Part shown: positions 1 through 9,648 of the stretch, piece after piece
How the letters are laid out: every line of letters begins with the position of its first letter
Position numbering within the stretch: the stretch's first letter is position 1
DNA from: Ahaetulla prasina
Taxonomy: Eukaryota > Chordata > Lepidosauria > Squamata > Colubridae
Direction: 5' to 3'
DNA length: 64,000 bases
NCBI RefSeq assembly: GCF_028640845.1
Contig: NC_080539.1
Coordinates: forward strand, 104,434,554 to 104,498,553
Made by a program: the position numbers and the translations under genes
Notes under the pieces: model-generated
Seen by the model: the letters and a program-made list of their open reading frames with translations, nothing else
What the model was told of the DNA's origin: nothing
Databases searched by the model: none

Positions 1-407
1 AGATCTGATAAGAGAAAACTCACACATGTGGTAGTCCTTGTATGTGGAGAAAAGATGTTAAGGCTTTTAAATATATTTAATAAATGTATTAAAAACTGAA
101 TGGGAGCTGGCATTGTGATTTTCAGCAGATAAAATATTTTCATGTAACCTTAAGCTTCATTGACAAAAGAATAATGCCTTCCCCGCTATTGGTAATAATT
201 CTATTTTAGGGTGCGGTTGTGTAACATCTAAATACAGTTTGGGGCCCATGGTTTCTGAAACAAATTAGCAAAATGGAAAAGTAGGTGATGAAGAAAGATA
301 CTTGACTAGATACACTTTGCATAAACTATTATGCAGTATAATTATATGAGTAATTTGAATGTCAGAATTCTTTTATCATATTAAGCAAACAAACTGTTGT
401 TTTCTAG
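1..407. other. AHI1 intron, upstream of first visible exon
   Basis: AT-rich intron sequence ending in a polypyrimidine tract and AG acceptor at 406-407. No further exon or recognisable repeat was seen. Confidence 0.6.
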
Positions 408-511
408 GATTTCACATGTTTTCTGGAGATGGCACAGGGTTAATAATTATCTGGAATACTTTTGTTAAAGAAAATTCTCAATCACCAATTCAGCACTGGG
501 GCATTGATAAG
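408..511 (+). CDS. AHI1: AHI1 coding exon: WD40 repeat end
   Basis: This 104-bp exon starts with the last two bases of a split codon (acceptor tttctag) and ends at ...gataag before donor gtatac. It reads FHMFSGDGTGLIIIWNT then a segment ending HWGIDK. The (F/Y)SGD.TG.IIIWN pattern is the closing strand of a WD40 blade, and the text matches the AHI1 blade containing SGD.TGLII.WNT..K. It ends in phase 0, as needed by the next exon. Only the end of the blade is present; the earlier blades are outside the window. As part of the propeller it would contribute to protein-protein binding and not to catalysis. Confidence 0.9.
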
Positions 512-1024
512 GTATACAGACAAAATCATCAAGTTTTCAAATCTTGTGCATATTTGATAAGATTGTGGAATATATATTTTAAAGTTTCACATTAGATTTC
601 TGACTATATTTTCAACATGATTTTCTTTTATTAGAATTAGTTGCTGTATGATATTTAATAAAAATATCTGAATAATTTAATATCATTAATACTCTGATAC
701 ATATAAATCTTCTAGAAGCTTTAACTACATAGTTTTATCTTATATACATGTCCAATAATCTTTTTTTCTGCTCCATGCTTTCTTAATGTTATTAGTATTC
801 AGTTGATAATTGAATTTGCATTTAAGCACTAATAAAAAGGAAGTAAAGCATGATGATTTGGAAATAACAAATCCTTTATTTTTTAAAAAAAAAACCAAAC
901 CGTGAATTATTTTAGAAAACTACAGTAAAAATAGAAACAATCAGTTTAGGTAACAGTAGTTACTTGCTGCTTAATTTTATGATGATGATAATTATTCCTG
1001 ATACCTACATGAACAACATGTCGT

Positions 1025-1186
1025 TTTCTTGGCAAAGTTTTCAGAAATGGTTTGCCATGGTCTTCCTAAAGCTGGGAGAAAGTGACTGGCTCAGTTATCT
1101 GGCCAGCTTCTGTGTCTACAGCTGGATTACTAGTCAGGTTTCCTTGCTTATACCCCAACATCTTAACCATTAGACCAAACTGGCTC
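1025..1186 (-). repeat. CORE-SINE (MIR-like) fragment
   Basis: Read on the minus strand, a tRNA-like start (gagccagtttggt...ggttaa) is followed by a core segment resembling the MIR-type core (gtcactttctccc). Closely related copies lie at about 17361, 25757, 42484, 52085 and 61950, all in the same orientation. This copy is diverged and lacks the L2-type tail. Confidence 0.6.
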
Positions 1187-1928
1187 CCGTATTATAACTG
1201 TGCCTACTTACAGAAGAATAATATGTCAGTGGCAGTGATAGAACCTTATATCCATTTGTAACCACTGATACTTAAGTACTTGACTTCTTTTTTTTCATCC
1301 ACTTTGCTAAAGTGTTTGAAATATTTATTACAGCACAACCTGTATCCCATCCAGCAATTCAAAACCATTTACTCAGATCCCCTTTCCCCTCCTCATTAGA
1401 CAATAACCATGTTGATAACTTGACTGGTCTGAAATTACAAGCAATGTATTTCTTTGCACAAATTATGTGTGTGGTATTCTCCACTGCAAGATAGTAATGA
1501 CCATTTATTAATTGCCTTTAAATGCTATCGATCAATAATTGTGCCAGGATCTAACTTATCCAGTGTTGTCTATTACTGCTAAGCTTATGAATTCTAGGCA
1601 GTTTACAGATACTAAGGTAGGAATGAGGGTCCATTTTTTCAAATTTAAGTAGCAACAGTTTAACAATTAATAGGAGATAATGAGAGGTAAAGGTTATTAA
1701 TGCGTAATTGTAATCACAGCTGAACTAGTACCTGGATCAGGAGTTGCATACTCTAAATGCCAATCTCTCTGAAACAGTAGCAGGAGAGAATTTTTTCATT
1801 CATCTCTTGCTTATGGATGTTTCAAAGGCTTCTGATAAGACAATGGATTCCTTGGCCACTTGGTCTAACCTAATAAGACTGATACTCTGTTGTCTTTTTT
1901 ATATATATAAAACAATAACACTATAGAC

Positions 1929-2358
1929 TTTATTTATTTATTTATTTATTTATTCGATTTGTATACCGCCCTTCTCCCGAGGACTCAGGGTGGTTCACAG
2001 CCAATAAAAAATACATATAATACAAGTTAAGAACAATATAAAAAACTGATTCAATTTATGGCCTAAAAACTAAAATAAGAATAAAACTGCATTTAAGCTA
2101 GCCCTGCACAGTGGAATAGAAGAGTCTTCAGCTCGCGGCGAAAGGTCCGGAGGTCGGGGAGTTGACGGAGCCCCGGAGGCAGCTCATTCCAGAGGGCAGG
2201 AGCCCCCACAGAAAAGGCCCTTCCCCTGGGGGTCGCCAGCCGACATTGTTTGACCGATGGCATCCTGACGAGGCCCTCCCTGTGAGAGCGCACAGGTCGA
2301 TGGGAGGCTACTGGGAGTTACTCAGTACTCAGAGCGCACAGGTCGATGGGAGTTACTG
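1929..2358 (-). mobile_element. L2-like LINE, 5'-truncated 3' end, antisense
   Basis: The + strand starts with (tttat)n and then the complement of the L2-like tail (taccgcccttctcccgagga). Upstream on the minus strand lies the end of the ORF: a frame from 2293 to 2093 reads GRAFSVGAPALWNELPPGL and ends LLFHCAGLA before a stop. This is the conserved C-terminus seen in the copies at 7607, 24511 and 50925. A roughly 46-bp internal tandem duplication (agagcgcacaggtcgatggg repeated at about 2285 and 2331) marks its 5' end. Confidence 0.85.
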
Positions 2359-2494
2359 GGAATCAAGCAAGATATATTGTTGTATTATGGTGGGTTCCAC
2401 AGTCAGTCACATATTTAGACTTATATCAATAGAAGAAAATATTTGTAACTCAAGGTTGAACTATGAAGCCCTTGGTGATCTCTGAGCTTGGTCA

Positions 2495-2640
2495 TTTTAT
2501 TGCAGATGTTTCAATCCTCAAGTAACACCATCAGTGTTTAGACTTTATTAGGCATTTTTATCCACCTACTGAGTCCTTCCCAAGGACTTGGGATAGGCAG
2601 ATACTGTTGTTTTTATTTGTATTGTTATTACATTGTAAAC
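2495..2640 (-). repeat. Unclassified retroelement-tail fragment
   Basis: The segment around 2535-2600 (ccacctactgagtccttccc...ggacttgggatagg) is clearly related to 50740-50785. In that second locus the element ends in an ATT microsatellite, which suggests an antisense retroelement 3' region. The family was not identified. Confidence 0.5.
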
Positions 2641-2685
2641 ATGCTCTCAATAGTTCTGTGTTTTGTATTGGGCTTGTTTTGGCAG

Positions 2686-2804
2686 GAAATAAATGATGGT
2701 AACATTAAAGGAACAGCAATAAATTATTTGGAGGTACATCCAAATGGAAGGCGTTTACTTATCCACACCAAGGATAGTACTGTAAGACTTATGGATCTTC
2801 GAAT
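2686..2804 (+). CDS. AHI1: AHI1 coding exon: WD40 repeat
   Basis: This 119-bp exon lies between acceptor ttggcag and donor gtaagt. It reads [10 protein letters not shown], then [20 protein letters not shown] and VRLMDLR, ending in the first two bases of an Ile codon completed by the next exon. YLEVHPNG(K/R)[15 protein letters not shown] is close to a signature of AHI1 and was the first clue to the gene. It forms the outer strands of one propeller blade: HPNG is the turn and MDLR the usual WD position. Start phase 0 matches the preceding exon. Conservation is far above the flanking DNA. Confidence 0.95.
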
Positions 2805-2942
2805 GTAAGTATTTCAGAGTTTTCTGTTTTATACTACTTAAACAATACTACAGGACAGTTTCAGGCATTTCTAAAAATTGGCATCTCATTTCTTCTAGAT
2901 ATCTTAACATATCCTGGTCTTAATGCTCTTGAAGGCATAAAG

Positions 2943-3098
2943 CAGGGGTGTCCAAACTTGGCCCTTTGGAGAGTGGTGGACTTCAACTCCCAGAATTCTC
3001 CAACTAGCAACTTGCTTAAATTTATAGCTCATGCTGGCTGGGGAATTCTGGGAGTTGAAGTCCACCACTCTCCAAAGGGCCAAGTTTGGACACCCCTG
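2943..3098. mobile_element. hAT-type palindromic MITE with 8-bp TSD
   Basis: A 156-bp element beginning caggggtgtccaaacttggc and ending in the complement of that. It is flanked by exact 8-bp duplications gcataaag (2935-2942 and 3099-3106). The two arms are nearly perfect complements over about 60 bp each with a short central spacer, so the whole element folds into one hairpin. CAGGGGT ends and an 8-bp duplication are hAT hallmarks. Its core (aattctgggagttgaagtcc) recurs at 33084 and 37171 and, slightly changed, at 21019. Confidence 0.9.
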
Positions 3099-4450
3099 GC
3101 ATAAAGTATTCAATTATCCTTTCTAAGTTGTCCTTCCCCTCCCACCCCCACTTATGACATAATGGGAAAGTTCAGTAGCTAGCAAGGATGTGAACTGAAA
3201 GGTACCATCCCTACCAGTAAAAGAGGAGGGTGAGAGAGTGCTAAGGATAGTAATGGGGCTTAACACAACCGAGATAAGCCAATTTATGTAGGAGAAGGAA
3301 CATCAAATTACGATCTGGAAGAGGGAATGGCAAATTAATTCTATATTTTCAAGAAAGATACATAGAGCTGACTAAATGTTTGGACAAATTTGGGTGCCAA
3401 ATAATAAGATGCAATGAATGTGTACACATTTATAAGGTGAGCTGAATTGTAAGAAGTTATAAATACAACATTAAAGATAGCTGTAGTACTAAGAATAAGC
3501 AATTGGAATTCAGAATTAGAAAAACAGGAACATGGAATCATAGGAACATTGGATTAGATAAGTACAACAATATGAGAGACAGGTTTTCCAAAGAAAATTC
3601 TTTATTTATTGCCAACAGCTGCTTCAGGCAATATAAAGGCAGAATTTTCACATTTAAACTTGAAATAAGAAATGTATTACTGCTGATTTTTCCTCTAAAA
3701 TGTTAATACTGCTATCAGGATTTTTGGCATATACAGCCAAAAGGCACCAATGCCTCCTTTACTATTTGTAATTGCTCTAGAAGTCGAGATCAAAATTCAA
3801 GGAGAATGTAAAATGAAATATTTTGCACATAAAGTAGTATTAAGAATTATGCAACCACAAAGCTCCATATGGCAGTTGATGAAAGTAACTAAAGATTTTG
3901 ATTGCTTGTTCAGATACAGAATCAATGAAAACAAAGATAACAGCAAAATACTTCTGAGGAAGAATAATTTGGGTGGGGGGGAAGCTAGCTATAAGATAAT
4001 AAAAGACCCAGGATTTGTGGCATATGGAACCCATCTTTACACAACATCTCCTGTTCACATCTGAAGGAATTTAAAGAAGTTCTGTTAGAATTAATAGCAC
4101 TTCATAGTCTATAGCGAATAGATTTTCTCACCCATTTAATAATTTACTAGACAACTCCAGTGTTCTTGGACCTTTTATCCAGGTCTATATGTAGGTTTCC
4201 AAAGTTCTGGTAGGCATATCTTTCCCGATCCAATTAGACACATCTCTATAGTCAACATTAGTTGAGATGATTTTGAAACCAGAGCACTAACCCATCTGGT
4301 GTAATACAGATATTTTATTATTTTAAAATAACAGAAGAATAGACCTTGCAATTTCCCCATAACAGTTAGGAGTTCAGTAGAGAGAGTAGAATTGCTGGAT
4401 ATTCTGCCAATCAAACCGCCTTCCCCCCCCCTGCCCGCCCTTTTTTTTTT

Positions 4451-4697
4451 AATTTGCATTTATATGCCACCCTTCTCCGAAGACTCAGGGCGGCTTACAC
4501 TATGTCAAGCAATAGTCTTCATCCATTTGTATATTATATACAAAGTCAACTTATGCCCCCAACAATCTGGGTCCTCATTTTACCTACCTTATAAAGGATG
4601 GAAGGCTGAGTCAACCTTGGGCCTGGTGGGGCTTGAACCTGCAGTAATTGCAGGCAGCTGCTGTTAATAACAGACTGTCTTACCAGTCTGAGCCACA
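4451..4697 (-). repeat. tRNA-derived SINE with L2-type tail
   Basis: On the minus strand the element begins tgtggctcagactggtaaga (A-box-like) and has a B box ggttcaagccc about 60 nt later. After a unique body it ends in an L2-like tail (ccgccctgagtcttcggaga...). A tRNA-like head plus a LINE-matched tail is the usual SINE architecture, implying mobilisation by L2-type machinery. The internal promoter looks intact, but no transcription can be inferred. Confidence 0.8.
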
Positions 4698-4900
4698 GAT
4701 GTCCTCCTGATTCTGCAAGGACTCATAATCAATCATTCCATTATTTTTTTCTGTCCTTTTGTAACATCAAACAGTTGCTAAACAAACGGTAGTAAGTTGA
4801 GGACTATGTGATTATATAGGTAGGTCATTCCAGAAATCAGAAGTGGCATGCAACAATTAAAAGAGTAGCTACATTCATGTTTTCTCTCTCTGTTCTTTAG

Positions 4901-5031
4901 CTTAGCTACTAAGAAATATATTGGTGCTACAAACTATCGAGAAAAAATTCATAGCACTTTAACACCATGTGGAACATTCCTCTTATCTGGAAGTGAAGAT
5001 GGTGTAGCCTATGTTTGGAATTTAGAAACAG
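4901..5031 (+). CDS. AHI1: AHI1 coding exon: WD40 repeat
   Basis: This 131-bp exon begins with one base completing the split Ile codon (acceptor tgttctttag) and ends with one base of a Gly codon (donor gtacct). It reads [19 protein letters not shown], then [15 protein letters not shown] and [39 protein letters not shown] is the expected AHI1 blade. SGSEDG...VW is a textbook WD40 C-strand/D-strand signature. Phases on both sides fit the neighbouring exons. Confidence 0.95.
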
Positions 5032-5593
5032 GTACCTTCGTTCTTTATTTTGAAAAGTTAGAAACATAAAATGTTTGTTTACAAGTAACTTATGTTTTTA
5101 AAGCACCTTCTAAATAACTCTGGTTGAAAATTAAAAGTTTCAAAAAAAATTTCTTGGGAGTGTTGTATATGTTAAGTGATGCTTCCTAATTGCTTACTAT
5201 TTATATTTTAAATAGATAGACATCAATATAATATCAAATTATATAAAGATATACATCTTTACATCAAACTAGTGGGATCCCCAGAATTAGATTATTCAAT
5301 AGGCAGACAAAAATACCAAACCCAGTGCGATGAACCATAATAATTTATTCATTAATAATTCAATTATTATTCAAAAATATTTATCATTTATTTATTTATT
5401 ATGCATTATATCCCAAAGTGATAATGATAAATTATACCTGCCCCTCAGGATATTTGTTTATAATTCTTAACTTGAAAGCATCCTTTAATTTTCAGATTCA
5501 GTTGGCTTGGCCTCCAAATTTGTTGTACTGTAAAAAAATCTAACATTTGTGAATAAAGTATTCGCTCACATAGGGTTTTTTTTTCTTTTGCAG
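5032..5593. other. AHI1 intron
   Basis: A 562-bp AT-rich intron. No repeat or exon was recognised. Confidence 0.7.
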
Positions 5594-5734
5594 GTGATCA
5601 AGTAGCTATGTATTCTGATCTTTCTTTCACTTCCCCGCTTCGTGATGTTGCTTTCCATCCGCTTGAACATATGGTGGCATTTTGTGCCTTTGGTCAAAAC
5701 CAGCCAATCCTTGTATACATTTATGATTACAAAG
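5594..5734 (+). CDS. AHI1: AHI1 coding exon: last WD40 repeat
   Basis: This 141-bp exon lies between acceptor ttttgcag and donor gtaatt. It reads [31 protein letters not shown] and ILVYIYDYK. The pattern [12 protein letters not shown]..(F/Y)[20 protein letters not shown] is that of the final AHI1 blade, which ends the propeller. The exon starts in phase 1 and ends in phase 1, and the next exon supplies the two bases that complete a Val codon. A dispersed repeat (5824-6216) occupies most of the following intron. Confidence 0.95.
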
Positions 5735-6401
5735 GTAATTTAATACGTTTATGCATCTGTGGGTGAGTGTATTCAAGTCCAGCTTTAGTTATGAAAGTTT
5801 GAAGTGGCCTTTCTCTCTTGCTGCAGGTTGTGTTTGACTTACAACTATTCATTTAGTGACCATTCAAAGTTACAATAGCACTGGAAAAAGTGAGTTACGA
5901 CCAGTCCTTGCAATTATGTCCATTGCACCATCCCCATGGTTACGTGATCGAAATTTGCATGTATTTTTGATGGTCACAATGTCCCAGGGGCACATGACTG
6001 CCATATGCAACTTTCCCAGCCAGCTTCCAACAAGCAAAGTCAATGGAGCAAGCTGGATTCATTTAATGATGATGTGATTCACTTAACAACTGCAGTGATT
6101 CACTTAACAACCATGGCAAAAAAGGTAGTAAAATTGAGTGTGATTCACTTAACAACCACCTTACTTAGCATCGGAAGTGTTGGTTCCAGTTGGAGTCATA
6201 AGTGGGGGACTACCTGTAAGTACTTGAACTCATAGCAAAAAAGTTTAAATAAAAAGCTTTGAGGCCCTTTGACTGCCTCCATAGAGATATCTAATCTGTT
6301 GACATTTAAGTGATAATGGATTATTTTATAATTTTCTGCTTTATAGCCTTACTGCGTACATCCTTCATTCCAACATTTTTTTTTAATTTGGTCCTCTTCA
6401 G
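5735..6401. other. AHI1 intron
   Basis: A 667-bp intron mostly filled by one copy of a dispersed terminal-inverted-repeat family (5824-6216). Confidence 0.7.
5824..6216 (+). repeat. Dispersed TIR repeat (caggtagtcc family), near full copy
   Basis: It starts caggttgtgtttgacttaca and ends gtcataagtgggggactacc-tg. The ends are imperfect inverted repeats: the complement of the right end reads caggtagtcccccacttat. Related copies are at 7211, 12798, 16266, 19886 and 27572, sharing phrases such as cagtgaccgttc, cacttaacaac and gtcatgtgatcac. No clear target duplication remains. It is probably an old non-autonomous DNA transposon. Confidence 0.65.
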
Positions 6402-6604
6402 TGGCCAAGCAGGGGATTGAGGCAGTAAAGGAATTGAGTGGATCCCAACTAACCAAGTCCCCCAGAAGCCCACAGACTCTCAGCATGTCTGCCAGTGTTC
6501 CTGCCCAGAAGAATCTGATGATATCATCAGCTGACCAGTTTGCAAATGTTGCAAGAATATCAATGAGGATGCAAAAGGTCAAGCAAAAGCTGGATTCTGT
6601 TATG
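6402..6604 (+). CDS. AHI1: AHI1 coding exon: post-WD40 linker
   Basis: This 203-bp exon runs from acceptor tcctcttcag to donor gtaaag. It reads VAKQGIEAVKELSG, a Ser/Pro-rich stretch (SPRSPQTLSMSASVP), then SSADQFANVARIS and MRMQKVKQKLDSVM. The opening VA.Q and the closing M(Q).VKQ(R/K)L(E/D)(T/S)V match the region after the AHI1 propeller. The middle is divergent, as expected for a low-complexity linker. It starts in phase 1 and ends in phase 0. The terminal basic/hydrophobic segment could form a short helix. Confidence 0.88.
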
Positions 6605-6681
6605 GTAAAGTTCACTTTAAAAAATTCTACTACAAGTTTGGTGACTACTTGAAGTTAACAACGGTGCTGAATGAATGAAGG

Positions 6682-7210
6682 TGTTCTGTTTCCCTCCCCC
6701 TAATACTCCCAGCAAAGAGTCAGTCAGAGGCCTTCTTTTCTCCTTTTATTTACATAGATACATGTCCTGGCCACGTCTACCCACGGGCCTGCCAAGTTTC
6801 TGGAGATAACGAGGAAATTATAGATAAGGCCAGAATTACTCACGAATATATTCTTCCCTCCATTGAGACAGTTAGCTCGCGCCAATTCATTGCTTTGTCC
6901 AAGACAAAAAACCAGGAAGTCCCGCCTCCTATTTATAGTCTCTGCAGATGTCACTGCATGACAATTATGACTTGGCTTTGTCCCAACTCTTCGTCTACGT
7001 AATCTTGCATCACTCCAAAACTGTACTTGGGGCGTTGCCAAATCAGAAGGAGGCTCCAGGGAATCAGGCTTTGCCGGCCCCTCCTCCTCCCTTTGAGTGG
7101 GTGCCAGGGAGGGAAAGGGCTCAAGAGAAGCAGGGCTGGCCAGGTCTTCTCCCTCACTTTCTGAATCATCCGAGTCCAGGAGTCCGGGTCCAGGAACCTG
7201 GGTCACAACA
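6682..7210 (-). mobile_element. Solo LTR with 5-bp TSD
   Basis: On the minus strand the element begins tgttgtgacccagg and ends cagaaca, the TG...CA ends of an LTR. It is flanked by the exact 5-bp duplication gaagg (6677-6681 and 7211-7215). Inside, in the right order, are a TATA box tataaata (6930-6937) and, about 180 bp further, AATAAA (6745-6750). No gag or pol lies beside it, so it is a solo LTR left by recombination. The 5-bp duplication fits Gypsy-type or some endogenous retroviral families; which one cannot be told. Confidence 0.85.
6930..6937 (-). promoter_or_regulatory. TATA box of the solo LTR
   Basis: Minus strand tataaata, preceded by GC-rich sequence and followed about 180 bp later by AATAAA at 6745-6750. 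It would direct transcription opposite to AHI1, if active. Confidence 0.6.
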
Positions 7211-7400
7211 GAAGGGTACTTACAATCAGTCTTTGAAGTTCCAACTGTCACAGCACTCCTGTGGTCATGTGACTGTGATCTGGCCACTTGGCAACCGGCT
7301 CATAATTGCAATGGTTGCAGTGTCATGTGATCACTATTTGCGCCCTTTCCGGCCGGCTTCTCACAAGCAAATTCAATGAGGAAGCCAGCAGGATAGATTG
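7211..7400 (+). repeat. Dispersed TIR repeat (caggtagtcc family), fragment
   Basis: Shares gtcatgtgac, acttggcaaccggctc, ggttgcagtgtcatgtgatc and acaagcaaattcaatgagga with the copies at 5824 and 16266. Both ends are missing; the left edge abuts the solo LTR. Confidence 0.6.
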
Positions 7401-7566
7401 CAAGTATCCCAGGTAAGTCTTTCCCGCCCAGCAATAGCAGTCCCAAGCCCTCATGCCATTCTGCATTGCCCCCGCCCCCGTACACCTAGCGGTAGCCATT
7501 TGCCTTCCTCACTATGATGTTATGCCTCTGAATATCATGAGTACTTGATAAAGATTGTCAGAATTG

Positions 7567-9648
7567 ACAATTCTAGGACCTACCTACCTATTCTAGGACC
7601 TACCTAGTGGCAATGAGGGAGGCGAGGCGTTCCTACGCTTCCACCCTCATTGCGTCGGCAGATAACCGCCCGGCCGCCCTGTTTCGGGTGACCCGCTCCC
7701 TCCTTCATCAGGAGGTGCGGGATGACCCTTTGCAGGGATGTGCCGAGGAGTTTAGTGGTTATCTATACGATAAAATCGCTCAGCTCCGGGATGGTCTGGA
7801 CCGAAATTGGGATGATCCAAGCGAGAGAGAGGAGGCACGTCTTGTTGAGTCTGTTTGGGATGAGTTTGACCCTGTGGCTCCCGAGGACGTGGACAGGTTG
7901 TTGGGGAGGCTCCACGCCACCACATGTTTACTGGACCCGTGTCCTTCCTGGCTGGTACTGGCCACTCAGGAGGTGACACGAGGCTGGCTCCAGGGGATTA
8001 TCAACGCTTCTTTGTTGGAAGGGGTTTTCCCTGCCGCCTTGAAAGAGGCGGTGGTGAGACCCCTCCTCAAGAAGCCCTCCCTGGACCCAGCTATTTTGGG
8101 TAATTATCGTCCGGTCTCCAACCTTCGCTTTGTTGCGAAGGTTGTAGAGAGTGCTGTGGCGCGGCAGCTACCCCAATACCTGGATGAAGCTGTCTATCTA
8201 GACCCGTTCCAGTCCAGCTTCCGACCCGGATACAGCACGGAGACAGCTTTGGTCGCGTTGGTGGATGATCTCTGGAGGGCCAGGGCCAGGGGTTATTCCT
8301 CTGCCCTGGTCCTATTAGATCTCTCAGCGGCTTTTGATACCATCGACCATGGTATCTTGCTGCGCCGTTTGGGGGGATTGGGAGTGGGAGGCACCGTGTA
8401 TCGGTGGTTCTCCTCCTATCTCTCCGACCGGTCGCAGACAGTGTTGACAGGGGGGCAGAGGTCGGCCGCGAGGTGCCTCACTTGTGGGGTGCCGCAGGGG
8501 TCGATCCTCTCGCCCCTTCTGTTCAACATCTATATGAAGCCGTTGGGTGAGATCATCAGTGGCTTTGGGGTGAGATACCAGCTGTACGCTGATGATACTC
8601 AGCTGTACTTTTCCACCCCGGGCCACCCCAATGAAGCTGTTGAAGTGCTGTCCCGGTGTTTGGAAGCCGTATGGGTCTGGATGGGGAGAAACAGGCTCAA
8701 GCTTAATCCCTCCAAGACGGAGTGGCTGTGGATGCCGGCACCCCGATTCAGTCAGCTGCAGCCGCAGCTGACTGTTGGAGGCGAGTTATTGGCCCCAAAG
8801 GATAGGGTGCGCAACTTAGGTGTTCTCCTGGATGAACGGCTGTCGTTTGAAGATCATTTGACGGCCGTCTCCAGGAGGGCCTTCCACCAGGTTCACCTGG
8901 TTCAGCAGTTGCGCCCCTTCCTTGATCGGGATGCCTTGTGCACAGTCACTCATGCGCTCGTTACTTCTCGCTTGGATTATTGTAATGCTCTCTACATGGG
9001 GCTCCCCTTGAGGTGCACCCGGAGGCTTCAGTTAGTCCAGAATGCAGCTGCGCTGGTGATAGAGGTAGCTTCGCGTAGCTCCCGTGTAACACCGCTCCTG
9101 CGCAGACTGCACTGGCTACCTGTGGCCTTTCGGGTGCACTTTTAAGGTTTTGGTCACTACCTTTAAAGCGCTCCATGGCTTAGGGCCTGGGTACTTACGA
9201 CCGCCTGCTGTTACCTCATGCCTCCCACCGACCCGTACGCTCTCACAGAGAGGGACTTCTCAGGGTGCCATCCGCCAAGCAATGTCGGCTGGCGGCCTCC
9301 AGGGGAAGATCCTTCTCTGTGGGGGCTCCCACCCTCTGGAACAAACTTCCCCTGGGTTTACGCCAAATACCTGACCTTCGGACCTTCCGCCGCGAATTGA
9401 AAACACATCTATTTATTCGTGCGGGGCTGGCTTAAATTTTATTGGTTTTAAATTTCTATTATTAATTTTAAGGGGTTTTTTAGTTTTATATATTTTAAAG
9501 TTTTTAGGCCAACTATATAATAAGTTTTTTAATTTGTATTTTAATTGTATATTGTAACGTTTTGTTTTATCTTGGCTGTACACCGCCCTGAGTCCTTCGG
9601 GAGAAGGGCGGTATAAAAATTGAATAAATAATAATAAGAAGAAGAAGA
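7567..9648 (+). mobile_element. L2-like LINE, 5'-truncated, with RT and 3' tail
   Basis: The copy contains the end of the linker, the whole reverse transcriptase and C-terminal region, and the typical tail (ccgccctgagtccttcggga...gggcggtat) followed by (aat)/(aag)n. The endonuclease half is missing, the usual result of 5' truncation. A possible short target duplication agaattg lies before 7567 and after the tail; this is weak. A local direct repeat (attctaggacctacct twice, 7572-7607) sits at the 5' junction. It is in the same orientation as AHI1. Confidence 0.9.
7607..9145 (+). pseudogene. L2-like LINE ORF2 fragment: reverse transcriptase
   Basis: A 512-codon open frame with the catalytic parts of a non-LTR reverse transcriptase in order: YRPVSNLRFVAK (about residue 168), LDLSAAFDTIDH (motif A, about residue 235), [17 protein letters not shown] (about residue 297) and YADDTQLY (motif C, about residue 332). 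The aspartates of FDT and YADD are kept. IYMKPLG and the wording around YADDTQLY fit the L2 side of the CR1 group better than classic CR1. Two frame breaks, near 9142 and 9205, separate the RT from the C-terminal segment, which ends at a stop at 9433-9435. The endonuclease is absent, so the copy cannot move by itself. The ATG at 7607 is not a natural start. Confidence 0.9.

Larger units (their letters stand above)
512..2685. other. AHI1 intron
   Basis: Contains a CORE-SINE remnant (1025-1186), an L2-like LINE 3' end (1929-2358) and a piece at about 2495-2640 similar to the retroelement tail at 50490-50915. The rest is AT-rich with nothing recognised. Confidence 0.7.
2805..4900. other. AHI1 intron
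   Basis: Holds a palindromic hAT MITE (2943-3098) and a tRNA-derived SINE (4451-4697). The rest (about 3110-4440) contains short open frames without recognisable similarity; nothing supported was seen there. Confidence 0.7.

Noticed and set aside
3750..4064. 104-codon frame in an AHI1 intron
   Set aside because: No AHI1 similarity; an exon here would not fit between the phase-2 end at 2804 and the phase-matched start at 4901 already used.
4625..4697. Possible tRNA gene on the minus strand
   Set aside because: Again a SINE head, joined to an L2-type tail; no terminator after a mature tRNA-like 3' end.
6402..6652. Extension of the linker exon past 6604
   Set aside because: A consensus donor gtaaag follows ATG at 6604, and the sequence beyond reads into a stop and loses similarity to AHI1.
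6724..7287. 187-codon minus-strand frame as a stand-alone gene
   Set aside because: It lies within an LTR bounded by target duplications, and starts outside it without gene context. Kept only as a curiosity of the LTR.
8324..8626. 100-codon minus-strand frame
   Set aside because: Shadow frame opposite the L2-like reverse transcriptase, a GC-rich coding region.
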